The position numbers were made by a program, and so were the translations under genes. 64,000 bases of DNA from contig KV425552.1 in NCBI GenBank assembly GCA_001632425.1, positions 873,084 through 937,083 of the forward strand, read 5' to 3'. Shown here piece by piece: positions 10,820 through 22,999 of this stretch. The notes below the pieces were generated by a model. It did no database searches. It saw only the letters and a program-made list of their open reading frames with translations, and was not told where the DNA came from. How positions within the stretch are numbered: the first letter of the stretch is position 1; each line of letters opens with the position of its first letter. The DNA is from Neolentinus lepideus HHB14362 ss-1 (lineage: Eukaryota > Basidiomycota > Agaricomycetes > Gloeophyllales > Gloeophyllaceae).

Positions 10820-12282
10820 ATGGACACAATGAAGGGGCTTGTCTTATCCGTTTCCAAAGCTGCTCAGTATATTCTGTTTCTCTTCCTGGGAGTTGCTGTC
10901 CACTTGAAGAGGAGTGTGCAGGGGGAGAACTGGAGACAACCATGGCTGCCACAGGAATACGGCATCGACGAAATCAGCGGGTTTCTGCCACCAGCACCAC
11001 TACCAAAGCTGCCAGCGGAGTTCAGGAAATGGGAGGATGCCTTAATTGAAGCACAGAAGGAGCTCAGCCTAGGGATTGACGAGAGCCCTCACGGCCAGAG
11101 CAGACGCACTTCCGGGGCACGCTGGAGAGATTGCATCAAGACAGTAAGGATGTGACACCCATGTCTCGCGAATACTGCTGATAGAAAATTCGATAGTGGC
11201 CGATCTTGAACACCGATGGCCTCGATGGTGACATACGGTTCCTTCAACGAGCGCATATGGTCCTGGCATACCTCGTGCATTTCTTCGCACATTCCCAGCC
11301 ACAGGCTGATGCTGGTCAATGTGTACTGGTCCCTCGTAGCATAGCCATCCCTCTGACAGCGGTATCAAGAAAGCTAGGAATAGCACCCATCCTCACGTTC
11401 GCGGACGTCGTGCTGTGGAACTGGACCGTGGCAAACAGCGACCTGCCACTGTCAGCTGACAACATCCGCCATGAGATTATTTTCTCTGGCAGAGAAGACG
11501 AGAGAAGCTTCTATGCGAAGTGTGCAGCAGTCGAGCTGCAGGCTGCCGAAGCGCTCAAGATAATCAATCAGTATTGCGAGTTACCCGGTGTTGACGATCC
11601 GGAAGCGATCACTAAGATAGCCGAAGACCTTAGGAATCTGGCAGATATCGTAAAGGGACTGAAACAGGTGTTAGAATCCATACGGGAGGTGGTGGATCCG
11701 CACACCTATTATCATGAGATCCGCCATTGGTGGAAAGGGAGTGGTTCGAAGGAGGTGGGATCGCCTCTATGGAGATACGAGGGAGTCGACGGCAGCGAGA
11801 TCCTCGACCTGAGTGGACCATCAGCAGGACAAAGTCCCGCCATGCATGCGATCGATATGTTCCTCGATGTCGACCACAGACTTACGGAAAAACGCTCGCC
11901 ACAACCTTCAGCTAGTGATAGACGAGCGGATAGAGGATTTATGGAGAGAATGAGGAGGTATATGCAGAAGCCCCACCGCGAGTATCTGGAGTACATGGCC
12001 AATATGCCTTATCAGCGTCGAGTCCGGCAGGTCGCTGCAAGACATCCCAAACAGTTGCGAAACGCATACAATGAGGCTGTTATGGCCCTGAAGGCATTCA
12101 GGGACGCGCATATTCGCGTTGCATGTCTCTACATCATAACAATGTCGAATTCCGAGGATGCGAGCGCTCCAGGGGCAAACGCCAAGTCCAGTCGTGGCCC
12201 AGCCAGAGGAACAGGAGGAATGGAAGTATCTGCATTGCTGAAGGCGTCAAGAAATGCAACTTCCAGGACGATCTTGTCTTGA
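10820..12282 (+). CDS. IDO: Indoleamine 2,3-dioxygenase
   Basis: Two exons (10820-11143 and 11197-12282) join in phase 0, giving 469 residues, close to other fungal IDOs. It is a heme enzyme that opens the indole ring of L-tryptophan to N-formylkynurenine, feeding the kynurenine/NAD route in the cytosol. Family signatures are clear: AYLVHFFAHSQPQ, SRKLGIAPILTFADVVLWNW, SFYAKCAAVELQA, GPSAGQSPAMHAIDMFLDVD, MRRYMQKPHREYLEYMA and FRDAHIRVACLYI. The His in the last motif (about residue 413) is the expected proximal heme ligand. The GTGGMEVSALLKASRN tail is also typical. The N-terminal 60 residues include a hydrophobic QYILFLFLGVAVHL segment that is unusual, so the true start could be downstream. 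No stop or frameshift is seen. Confidence 0.93.
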
Positions 12283-12796
12283 TCTTGTCGTGAATACCGC
12301 CGGAAGGGATAGAGACAGAAGACAAGCCGCGAAAGGCAAATATAGGGTACGTAGGACCATCCCGGGCCCACCACCAGTGTTGTAAGCTGCATCGTCTCTA
12401 TGTTTCACACTGTGTGGACGCGATATTGATACTATTGTGCGTTTTCACCGTATGTGTCTTGTGCTATTCTTGATCTGAGCGATCTGACCTGGGTTGCCTG
12501 AATAACTGAATAATCTTGACAAGTACTGTTCGATAACGGACACGACACGCCCGCGTGCGCCGTCTCCCGCCGCTTCTACATACCTTATTCCCGTACTTAC
12601 TACCTGGTGCGCTAATTCTGAACTCGCCACTTTCCTGGAATCAACAAGGACATCACGATAAATTACAACCAAAATTAGCAAAGGAACCACGAGCATCAGA
12701 ATCGTTCCCGTACAATCCCCCGAATGCGATTATTCGCCGAAACATTGCACGACAAAATTACACAGCTTCATGGACAACTGACTGTCGGATGAGGAT
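12283..12796. other. Gene-free stretch
   Basis: About 510 bp between the dioxygenase stop and the second 95-bp repeat copy. I see no gene or repeat in it. Confidence 0.4.
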
Positions 12797-13300
12797 CTAA
12801 TGACTCAGTATCGTCCGATACTGACCGTCACACTGTTTTTCCTCCCTCGGCTAGTTCTCCTGCTAGCTTCACCGGCTCTGAGACCGACAATGCCCCCCCA
12901 GTCCTTTCGTCCGACGAGCACATAAAGGATGTCGACGACGTTCCTACGCTAACTAATGGGTTTTACAATGCTGCTGTCTCAGCTCCTACTACCAACGACG
13001 ACAAATTCGTGTGTGCCTCCAGCTTTATTCCCGTATGTTGTCTCTCTTACGATCCTAGGTGTATTCTATTTTTCATACGTATTATGCCTGCCTTATAGTT
13101 CAGTCGAGATCGGCCGTCTTAGCAACGCCATATTCGACCGGGACGAAAGACTTCAAACTTCAATATTTCAATCACGGAACATGGTCTGTTTGCACGACTT
13201 TGCGATTATAGACACGACATAGCGGAGTATATTGGCATTGCTGATACCGAACCCATCAGTTCTAAGCGCATCCGCATACTAAATGCACGTCGCCTCGTCC
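12797..13300 (+). pseudogene. Truncated copy of the Ser-rich membrane protein gene (40884-42501)
   Basis: Bases 12797-12891 repeat 1-95 exactly. From about 12840 to 13040 the sequence follows the C-terminal third of the Ser-rich gene (42090-42300): CGGCTAGTTCTCCTGC, CCAGTCCTTTCGTC, ACTACCAACGACGACA and GTGCCTCCAGC are shared or nearly so. At 13225-13280 the match to that gene's 3' flank resumes (ATTGGCATTGCTGATACCGA here, ATTGACATTGCCGATACCAA at 43190). The frame is broken and the whole 5' part, including the membrane anchor, is missing. It is a relic of a gene duplication. Confidence 0.7.
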
Positions 13301-13311
13301 TCCGTGCCGCT

Positions 13312-14710
13312 TCATACCATCTGCGCACGTCCGACATCGCTCTCGTCGGCGAATTCCCTCGTCAGATGCACAGTATAGCCGATTTCGTTCTTCTCAAATG
13401 GGCCATAGAAGAGGGAACGATCTGCAGCAAAATCCGAAGTCAGCGCCGCTTTCCTTCTCAATAAATTGTTCTCGAAAACCGAACCGTATCGATACAAGCG
13501 TTTTCCCATCCTCAGCCGCTCCACGAGGTCTGGATTCGAGATGAAGAATCGACCAAATGCTACGGCATCATGGTCGCCCTTCACCAAAATATACTGAACT
13601 CAAATTCGACAAGAACATGCGGAACAGTCTGACCTTTTCGACGCCCTCCCAGCAGTTCCCTGGGTGGTAGCCGCCAGCGACGATGCATGCCGTAGGTGGT
13701 TGGATGGCTGCGCGGTATGGTCGAAGGGACGCCTCTTCTCTGGTGTCAGCTCGATGTAGTAACCAATCGAGCTTTTGAGCTTCGGTGCGCCATTCATCGA
13801 ATCTAGGTTCGATAAGATGACTGTGAACATTCGCCATGTCACCTTCTGTGCAAAACTCGCGAGAATTATAATACTCGCATGTACGCTATTCCGAGCTCGG
13901 AGAGTTTTCCGCAGAGATACGTCCACTGGCGCTGACGGTCCTCGCCCCTTGTCTGCGAGACGCTCGTCAGCAAATGCAAGCTGTGATAATGAAGTACTAA
14001 CCTCATTAAACAACCCAAAAGGCGAAAGCCTCACGCCCACTTTGTCCTTCCCCACCGCTCGGCACAGCTTCTCGACGAGCTCAATCGTAAACCGACACCT
14101 CTTCTCGGGAGTGCCGCCGTATTCATCCGTCCGTACATTGACATTCGAGTGGTGGAACTGGTCAGGGAGATAGCCATTTGCCCCGTGCACCTCGACACCG
14201 TCGAACCCGCTCGCGATGGCATTCTGCGCCGCGCTCACGTACTCTTGGTGCGTCTCCTGAATATCAGAGAGGGACATGGCGTGCGGGACATCCTGGGGCA
14301 CGGGATCGAGGCCTTTGGAGAGGTGCGGAGTTTCTTGGATTGGAATGGCGGAGGCCGACCATGTCTCCAAGCCGGTTAGTCGACTGTGTGTGGTACGGCC
14401 TTGGTGCCAGACTGCTCAGACATTCGAAATACCCATCAATATATTCCTTTGTGTTTGGCAACCCAGAGGTGGCAACAAACCCACGTTGGCAGAAAATGAA
14501 GCCTTGCTTTTCGTGGACGACCCGCGTCACTTTCGCCCACCCTTCGCATTGCTCTGGAGTGAATATTCCTGGGATGCCTAACGTACCAGAAGCTCTCCTA
14601 GAAACGGGGCTGTAACGTAAATGGAAGTTAGTAGCCTGCTGAGACAGATGAACATTGTTCCGTCTATCAGAGCTCTTAGATAATGCAGGACGCCTGCCAG
14701 TACAAGAAAC
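13312..14710 (-). CDS. Old Yellow Enzyme family NADH:flavin oxidoreductase, 5' end doubtful
   Basis: Most of an FMN-dependent ene-reductase barrel can be read across several short introns. In order: GTLGIPGIFTPEQCEGWAKV and VVHEKQGFIFCQ, a split LWHQGRTTHSR, QEYVSAAQNAIASGFDGVEV then HGANGYLPDQF, TDEYGGTPEKRCRFTIELVE, VGVRLSPFGLFNE, RQWTYLCGKLSELGIAYMR, HLIEPRFDEW, IVAGGYHPGNCWEGVEK, HDAVAFGRFFISNPDLVERL and a FYGP...GYTVH tail ending at 13312. The HGANGYL and GRFFISNPDL motifs are diagnostic for substrate/FMN binding. Upstream of GTLGIPG only a scrap (LRALIDGTMFI) resembles the family, and joining it needs a 25-nt GC-AG intron or a frameshift. I cannot see the first beta-strand region. It may be a pseudogene at its 5' end or carry an unusual first exon. 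Confidence 0.75.
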
Positions 14711-14989
14711 CAAAGAAAATCAAGGAATCCGCTGTGGTTCCTTCTCAGCGTAGGTCTTATACCCCACCTCAAATCACTGCTGCTCGCGCCTCGCGATGTT
14801 ACACAAAACGACTCCGACGCAGCGTTTTAAGAAAGTGCCCCGAAAATACGGATGAAAGCAGTCCTCTGTCCGGACAACCATCAAGCCGTATTGGAACAAG
14901 AATGGGGTCCATGGCTCCTCGCGTTCGGCCGCCGACCTAAAACGCACAGCGCGGCCGTTTCGCATGTCGGACGCGCAATGATAGAAAAT

Positions 14990-16146
<1,157 letters not shown>

Positions 16147-18982
16147 ATGGACCCACAATCGCCGGCGACGGTTGGCCTTGCCGTCGGCCCACTGCAGACT
16201 GCTCCTGCTCCAATCCACACTAAACGAGGTTCTGTCGCTGTGAATTGACTTTCATTATTCATAAACACGAGGCCTCTCTCACACCATCATCTCACAGTGC
16301 AAGCGATGCCGCAGGGCGAAGACCAAGTGTTTGCATGCGGGGAAGCCTCCATGCCGTGCGTTATCGTTCCTTCTGCAGGAACGGCCAGGCAGTTCTTACT
16401 CTCCATCATGACAAACAGGAAGCTGTTCAGAGGCAGGTTTAGCAGCGGCATGTGTCTTTCCGCCCAAAGGAACTAGCTTTATTGACCGGGCTGTACGTAG
16501 CTGACGGGCCTGCTACCTATCACTCGTGATCGGCTGACTCGATTAATTTAGCCTTCAAGAAGAATCAAGCGCGAACCTACGGATGGAAATGCAAACTGTT
16601 CTTCGTCGAGGGCCTTATCGTCTCCTTCAGAAAAAGGTCCCTCAGATAATGGCAGCCCTCGAGTGCTGACTAATGGAAGAGCGTCAGAGTCCAGGGAATG
16701 GAGCAATTCGCCGATAGGTCCTGTTGAAGAAATGTCAGTTCCCTCAGCCGTAGCTTATCCTTTCGGGTGTTCATCGTCTCCGATTAGATTGCCACCTCAA
16801 GAGTTGATCGAGGATGCATGTGACATATTTTTCGTGCGCATCAACCAATGCGGTAAATAGAAAGATTTGTTGTTCTTTCGGTGTCTCACTGTTTGCCCAC
16901 ATAGCTTTTCTACACAAGCCGACGCTCATTAGCAGACTCCGCGATCCGGCCAAAATCGTCAGCCCGGTCCTGATATATGCTATATGCGCGGTCGCCTATC
17001 GCTTTTCACCAGGACTGGTTCAATTCTGTGGGTCTTGTAAGAAGCCGCCTAGTTACTTTAGTGACCGAGGAAGGGCGCTTCTTTTCGAGGTTTTAGGTGA
17101 ACCTACACTGGAAGCATGTCAGGCTGCGTACTTATTGGGCGTCACCGATTGGGGTGCATGTAAGGGGAGGCGAAGTTGGATGATCATGGGTATTGCTGCG
17201 AGAAGTGAGTGTTAGTTTTGCGTCGGCGTTTGCGTCTTCCCTAAAATACATGAATCAGTGGCCTTCCTCCTCGGCCTTCACAAGGAAGAAACCCATGCCG
17301 TTCCACCTACTGCCCCTCCAGATCACATTATTGCCGCGGAAGAAGCTCGGCGGACGTTCTGGACTCTTTATATCAACGAGTACGTTCCTTACTCTTTTTG
17401 CATTGCTGTTCAGTCATTAAACCCAATGATCATAGTCGATCCAGTAGTAGCGGCGGATGCCGTCCCTCAGCGATTCTTGCCAGCGAAGTGAGTGCCCGAT
17501 TGCCTTGCGACGAAGACAGCTTCGCCTTTGGAACGCCTACCCCGCCGTATTACCTCCAAGAATTCCATAACCCGCCTCTCGCGCCGAATGGGAGCCCTGT
17601 CGACATGGGCATGATGGCTTACATGGTCCAAGTGTCTGAGCTGTGGGGAAGAGCTGCTCGTAGGGCGTGCAATAGTGATCGATTGCAGAAGGAGAAATAC
17701 CCACCGTGGGATATACAGAGCGAGTACTCGACTCTGAAGGCTGATTTGAACTATTGGAGAAATGTTCGTGCATATCTCGCCAAAGTGAAGTTCCTTCTGA
17801 CTTCTCTTCCCTGCAGCAATTGCCTGGTCGGCAGCAATACAGTCGGGGTAATCTCTCAGTGTATTATACGCGGGGACTAGAGACAGTAAGCAAACCGATA
17901 TGTCCCTCAGAATGAACGTTAAGCAATGTCAATCAGGCTTTCACATGGAATCACGTCGTTCACAAGGCTGCCGAAGTTATCCTGCGGCGAGCATATCTCC
18001 CTTACATCATCCGCGCTCTCGCCCCAGAGACCTCGGGTCTGTCGCTCGATTCTTTAGAAACACCTTGGCAGGGAGATGCCACACCTGCACCGCACTTTTG
18101 GGTGCAATGTGGAAAGGAGATGTTCTACGCTGCGATCGACTTGCTCACGATCATCATGGACTTCACCACCTTAACGCACTACTCCGGCTTATCTCCGCAC
18201 CTGGTACGTGAAATCTAGGCAGCATGAGTATGAACTATTCTGGACTCAATGTTTCTAACAGGGTTTTAGCACTTTCCTCGGTGCTGCGACGTTGATGTAC
18301 GCTTGGCGATGGCCTTGGTGTTAGTTTTTCCCGATTACCTCTGACGACTGTATTCTCATACGTCTCACTAGTATTCCCCGAGCGATCCGTGGAAGTTCCT
18401 CAGTTGGTACTCGCTTCGACCGACATCCTGGCAACCATGACTCCTACTTGGCCAATGGCCCGTCACTGGGTCAAGCTACTTCGACGGCCTGTCGGGAAGC
18501 GCATCGACGAAGCTGTCCAGGACGAGATCGCAACCGATCAGAGAGAAGGCATATACCGTCAGGCAACATCGTTCGATGAGGATGGAAGCGTGCACTCCGG
18601 AGATGAGATGGCGCTTTCAGGAACAGGTAGCAACACTCCGAGGTCGCCTAATGGGACGACGCCAGCTGCCCCTGCGCTCCATACGCTCGCGATGGCAGCA
18701 GCAGAGTCTCTGGTCGATGGGCCGCCGCCGCCCCTTCAGTCTCAGCCTCCGATGGGGCTGGTGCATCCACCGGGCCCGGGTCACCCGCCCGTGGTGCATA
18801 TGGTAGGACCACACGGGCCTCCACCTCCCCCACACCAAGGCCAAGATTTCACATCCTATTCATTACTTGGACCCCATTCTGAGATGCCGTTCGGTGATCC
18901 GAGCGGTCACCAATCCTTTAACGATGTGCTGGCATTTATGGAAGGCGCCGAACAGTGGGCATATCCACCTCAAGTCTCATAG
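16147..18982 (+). CDS. Zn(II)2Cys6 fungal-specific transcription factor
   Basis: About eleven exons. Exon 1 (16147-16239, 31 residues) joins at 16298 to CKRCRRAKTKCLHAGKPPC, the first four cysteines of a zinc cluster. The last two cysteines are not evident: the expected CRAC motif is replaced by a short stretch needing an implausibly small intron near 16362-16380. Downstream exons read cleanly as the fungal-specific regulatory domain: LPPQELIEDACDIFF, FLHKPTLISRLRDP, VLIYAICAVAYRFSP, LLGVTDWGACKGRRSW, AAEEARRTFWTLYIN, GMMAYMVQVSELWGRAA and VEVPQLVLASTDILATM. A Pro-rich tail (GPHGPPPPPHQG) follows. It is a nuclear regulator that binds CGG-type half sites in this family; targets are unknown. 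Lying between the OYE and amidase genes, it is a candidate local regulator. Confidence 0.85.
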
Positions 18983-19118
18983 ACACCTTTGCCCGTGCTG
19001 TCAGCGTACGCACAAAAAGGACGCCAAGCGCGTCGTATTGTAGTCAAGTCTTGGACTCTTCTCGGTTACGAATGAGCTGTATTATTTAAGATTTGTTGGG
19101 AGACGTAAGCATTCATGT

Positions 19119-21188
19119 TCACAGGGTTTTCCAATCGAATTTGTCCTCCCAAGCAAGCGCAACGCGGTAAATGGTACCTTCATCGAAATGCTTACCCACG
19201 ATTTGGAATGCCACGGGTAGTTTCAAGTCTGCCGGTCCCTCAGGTGGTGGGAGCATACCGATCGGTAACGAAAGGGCTGGATGGCCGGTTTGATTAAACA
19301 TTGCACAATTCAAATTCTGAAGCCGAGGGATGAACAAATGCCAAAATAGGATCTGACGGAGATCTGACCTGACCGACTGTCTTCGTTAGTTTGTCCATCG
19401 GACTGTCTGTTTGACTCCCCAGCTTCCCGGCGACCTGAGGGACCGTGGGTAGGATGATCACATCGTATGTCGCAAGTTTATCATCATAAGCATCTCTGAG
19501 CTTTCTGAGGAGGTTCTGCGTCTTGCCGTACAGCTGCGGGGCTGATCTATTGCTGTCGCCTGAAGATTAAAATACGAGCCACTTACGGATGGCCACTTGT
19601 CCCAGCAATAGGCGCCATTGATAATGACATTGCTCGCGGTGGGCCACAGCTGCCCATGATCAGCACATGTTTTGATTTAATATGTTCATCACGAACCTTG
19701 TCCCATTTCTGCTGCGTCCAAGGTACGAACTTGTCTGTCAGCTCTGTCAAATATAGCTCTTTCCTAGAGGAAGCCATGCCCATCCTGCTTAGGTACCCAG
19801 CCATGCGTCCGACAGTGAGGTGAAGGGCCGGACCCTCCTTGTGCATCGGAACAGATATCTCTTCGACTGTGGCGCCCAGTTCTCGGAACTTCATCGCGCT
19901 CTCGACGACCTTGGCCCGGACACGGGGGTCGATGCTAGACATGTCTAATCCTTCGCGCAGAAGTCCTATTTTCATTCCATCTAGGGGCTTGTTACGCGTT
20001 GCGAGCAGATCATCAACGTATTTGGGCCCGTTCTTGGGAGAAGGACACCCAGTCCCTTGACGATCGTCGATGCCATCCGCGCCGGCTATGACTTGCAACA
20101 TCAACGCATTGTCGAGGACAGTTCTTGTGATGGGGCCTAACAAAACTTGTGTTAACCTAGAGACCCGATGTGGCATGCTGAACTATTTTCACCTGTATGA
20201 TCGTTTGTACTCTCGTTAGAAGCGATCCCGGTGTACGGGACCAGACCAAAGGCTGTCAGGGCTGAGCACTTTTTATATCTCATGAAACTAGACGAGTTGA
20301 CACACTTGGCTTAAGACCGACACACCCGCAAAGAGCGGACGGCATACGGATACTGCCTCCCTGATCCGCACCGATAGCGAGGTCTACATGTCCTGCGGCT
20401 ACAAGCGCAGCCGAGCCCGAAGACGAGCCCCCAGCGTTTCGACCGCGAGCGTAAGGATTATGCACTGGACCCGAGGCTGCGCTAAAAGAGGCGGAGAACG
20501 TGCACATATTCTCGCATACTGCTTGGCCGATGATAGTTGCGCCCGCTTCCAGGAGTCTGGTTACAATCTAGTGTGCGCTTCAGTGTGGTGTGTTCACCAT
20601 GAGGCATAGGGCACTTGCCGTCGCATCTGTCTTGGGGATGTAGTTGGTGATTGCCTCTGTTCCCAACAAGCACGGTACGTCCGCCACTCCAACACAGTCT
20701 TTCAGACACACTTTGCGACCAGCCAGTAGACCTTTGGTAGGTGCATCGGTCTTGACATCCTTTAAGGTATACCTGCAAGAAATATCAGATGACGTATGCT
20801 TTGAATGCCAATTCTGGAAAACCTCCAAGCCCACGCGCCCAGCTCGTTCTCTTCTTTCGAGGGGTAGTAGATATTCTGGCGAGGGAACCTCTCACGGTTA
20901 GGAATAGGATAATAGTCATCCTCATCCAAAATGCTGACTGAATGATAAGACCAGAGAGCAAAAAGCGGGGAAAATTGCACCGACCGTTGGACAGAGTCGT
21001 GCATCGCCTGAAGGACCTTAAGGTAGTCCTCCTCCTCATCTTCCTTCACCTTGATTGGCCCAATTTTCGCCACAGTTTTCCGCAAGTCTTCCACCGTCAC
21101 TGGGTTATCACTGCAAGCAAGTCTGGATACTCGTCGCTTGTGAAGAAAAAACTACTAACGTCGATATTTGAAGCGACACGACAGACAT
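19119..21188 (-). CDS. Amidase signature family hydrolase
   Basis: A multi-exon gene read from MSVVSLQIS at 21188, joining to [18 protein letters not shown] at 21110. The Ser-cisSer-Lys triad is present: Lys in [16 protein letters not shown], the cis-Ser in [18 protein letters not shown] and the nucleophile region in the glycine/serine motif [18 protein letters not shown]. Further matches are [59 protein letters not shown] and [15 protein letters not shown]; the end is [13 protein letters not shown]. Enzymes of this family cleave carboxamides such as acetamide, fatty-acid amides or formamides; substrate cannot be told from sequence. It sits between the zinc-cluster regulator and the deacetylase/allantoinase-like gene. 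No break is seen. Confidence 0.88.
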
Positions 21189-22999
21189 GACAACAGATAT
21201 TATCCACGCGTTTCCTGGAAAAACTAGAGTTCCTGGTCCAGTTCGACCTCAAGAAGAGGTAGAGGTGAGGAGACACGAAGGCAGCGATAAATATACTCGA
21301 GGAGTGTCCTCGAATATGCCTATCGCTGCCCTGGCTATAGCTGACTAACGTGGGGGGCATGGTAAACGCTGGCAAGTGATATATCTCGCCGACGGCATAA
21401 CAGTTGCAAAAGCAATCGTGCCGGACGAATACCACACCTGCCTAATCAGGCAATGCACATAGATTTCTAGCGGTGGCTGTGGGCCTGTGGCGTTTAAGAA
21501 GAGTCCATCGTCAAGTTGACTATTTGCCGGCGGGGGTGGAAACCGAAGCCTTGAATAACCATCCCGTGATTGCAGCCCAGTCTTGTCTGATGATGCGCGT
21601 TTTTAAGAAGAGCAAGGGAGAGTGACAAGTTTTAGGAGACCCTCAAGGGCGTTGTGATGTTTGACGTAGATGGGTGAGTAGAATCTACAAGCCGCGGTGC
21701 CCGGCTCTGCCATTAACACCGAGATTTGATGTATCGACCGATTTCTTTCTTTAGATCCGTATAGTCGATCGATTGACTCGGGGTATATGAATATGTGGCC
21801 ACGCGAGTCAATGCCACGCTACTTACTAGTACGCCCGACTCATTTGAAAAGACAATTTGCTGTTCACGCGGAATGGCCACACGTAATTGTCAGTGGTCTT
21901 TTTACTTCATTGGATCATTCATCTTCTGCTAAGAAGGTTCCCCAGAAACGCGCAGACTAGATGCGGGACGCCGTTGGGAGGGATGAGAACGTTGGCCCTC
22001 GTCTCACCTTCCATATGGGTGTCAAGCACCAATCGCTTGCTGCTTCGAAGACTGGAAGTTTCGACGGTGGCGTTCGGGGAACAGGACCGCTGGTCCCGCG
22101 CCGTCCTATCCAGCGTGACGATAGACCCACAAAGTTTCCAACTCGAGAAGTCGGCCTTGTCACTCACGGCCGCACGCTCGTCGGAATCCCCATGTGAAGA
22201 TGCGACCCTCGGGTAAGACGCACCCCCGACTTTGTCATCGGTCAGCTGAAGGGCGGACGTCGTCATGGCTTGCAAAGCTTCACGGCGTCTTCTGGTCGTA
22301 TGTCTGTCAAGATGGACATGTACACTACCGACTCTGCACAAACGTTGGACACCAAAGGCGCTGGTGAACATGTGGCGCTGAGTTTACTAGTGTAACACCG
22401 CGGTACTTCCGACCATTCCCATCTTGTGTCTCTGTCCATCACGACGTCTGCGGGCTATACTTGCACTAGTGCTTACAGTGCCCTGTAGGCCCATACACTC
22501 GGTCACATACGCAGGCGCTACCTTACTCGGCCCCGATAGACAAGTCGGCGCATCTTGTTATATGCGACCCAGAGCTCATCGGCTATGTTCTCCGATTGCC
22601 TACGGGTTGCAGGGTACGGCACTTACAATGATAGTCAAGTGCAAAATCTAGTGACTTGTGATTCTCCGAGTCTCAAGGTTCATCTGGATTCTCTTCCCGA
22701 AGGTCGGCAAGTCCATCATAGGCGCTTAGAGAGCTCCATACCACAGGGGAGGAACCTTTCATCCGAAATAGAGCCATTTCCTCACACCAAGAAGCACGAA
22801 TTGTTGATGACAATAGAGAGAACAAACAACTATCACACGTTCCATTCGATTCCGAATCCAGTCTACGTATGACAAAACAAAAAAACAATTGAAGACGCGC
22901 ACGAATCCCACTCCACTTCACACCGGGTACCCGTCTAGCTGGAGTCTGGCCGTTTCCCCATCGCGGCTCTGTTAATCATCCATCCTTTTTTCGCTATCT
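21189..22999. other. Gene-free stretch between amidase and deacetylase-like gene
   Basis: About 1.8 kb. Frames at 21887-22370 and 22424-22920 are short, lack family resemblance and have overlapping alternatives on both strands. I see no gene or repeat I can support. Confidence 0.35.

Noticed and set aside
1..12891. 95-bp direct repeats as LTRs of a retroelement containing the integrase
   Set aside because: The unit is too short, derives from a Ser-rich host gene, lacks TG...CA ends, and the interior holds several ordinary host genes and no reverse transcriptase.
21887..22920. Overlapping frames of about 75-150 codons on both strands
   Set aside because: No frame is favoured by composition, none resembles a protein family, and splice sites do not link them.
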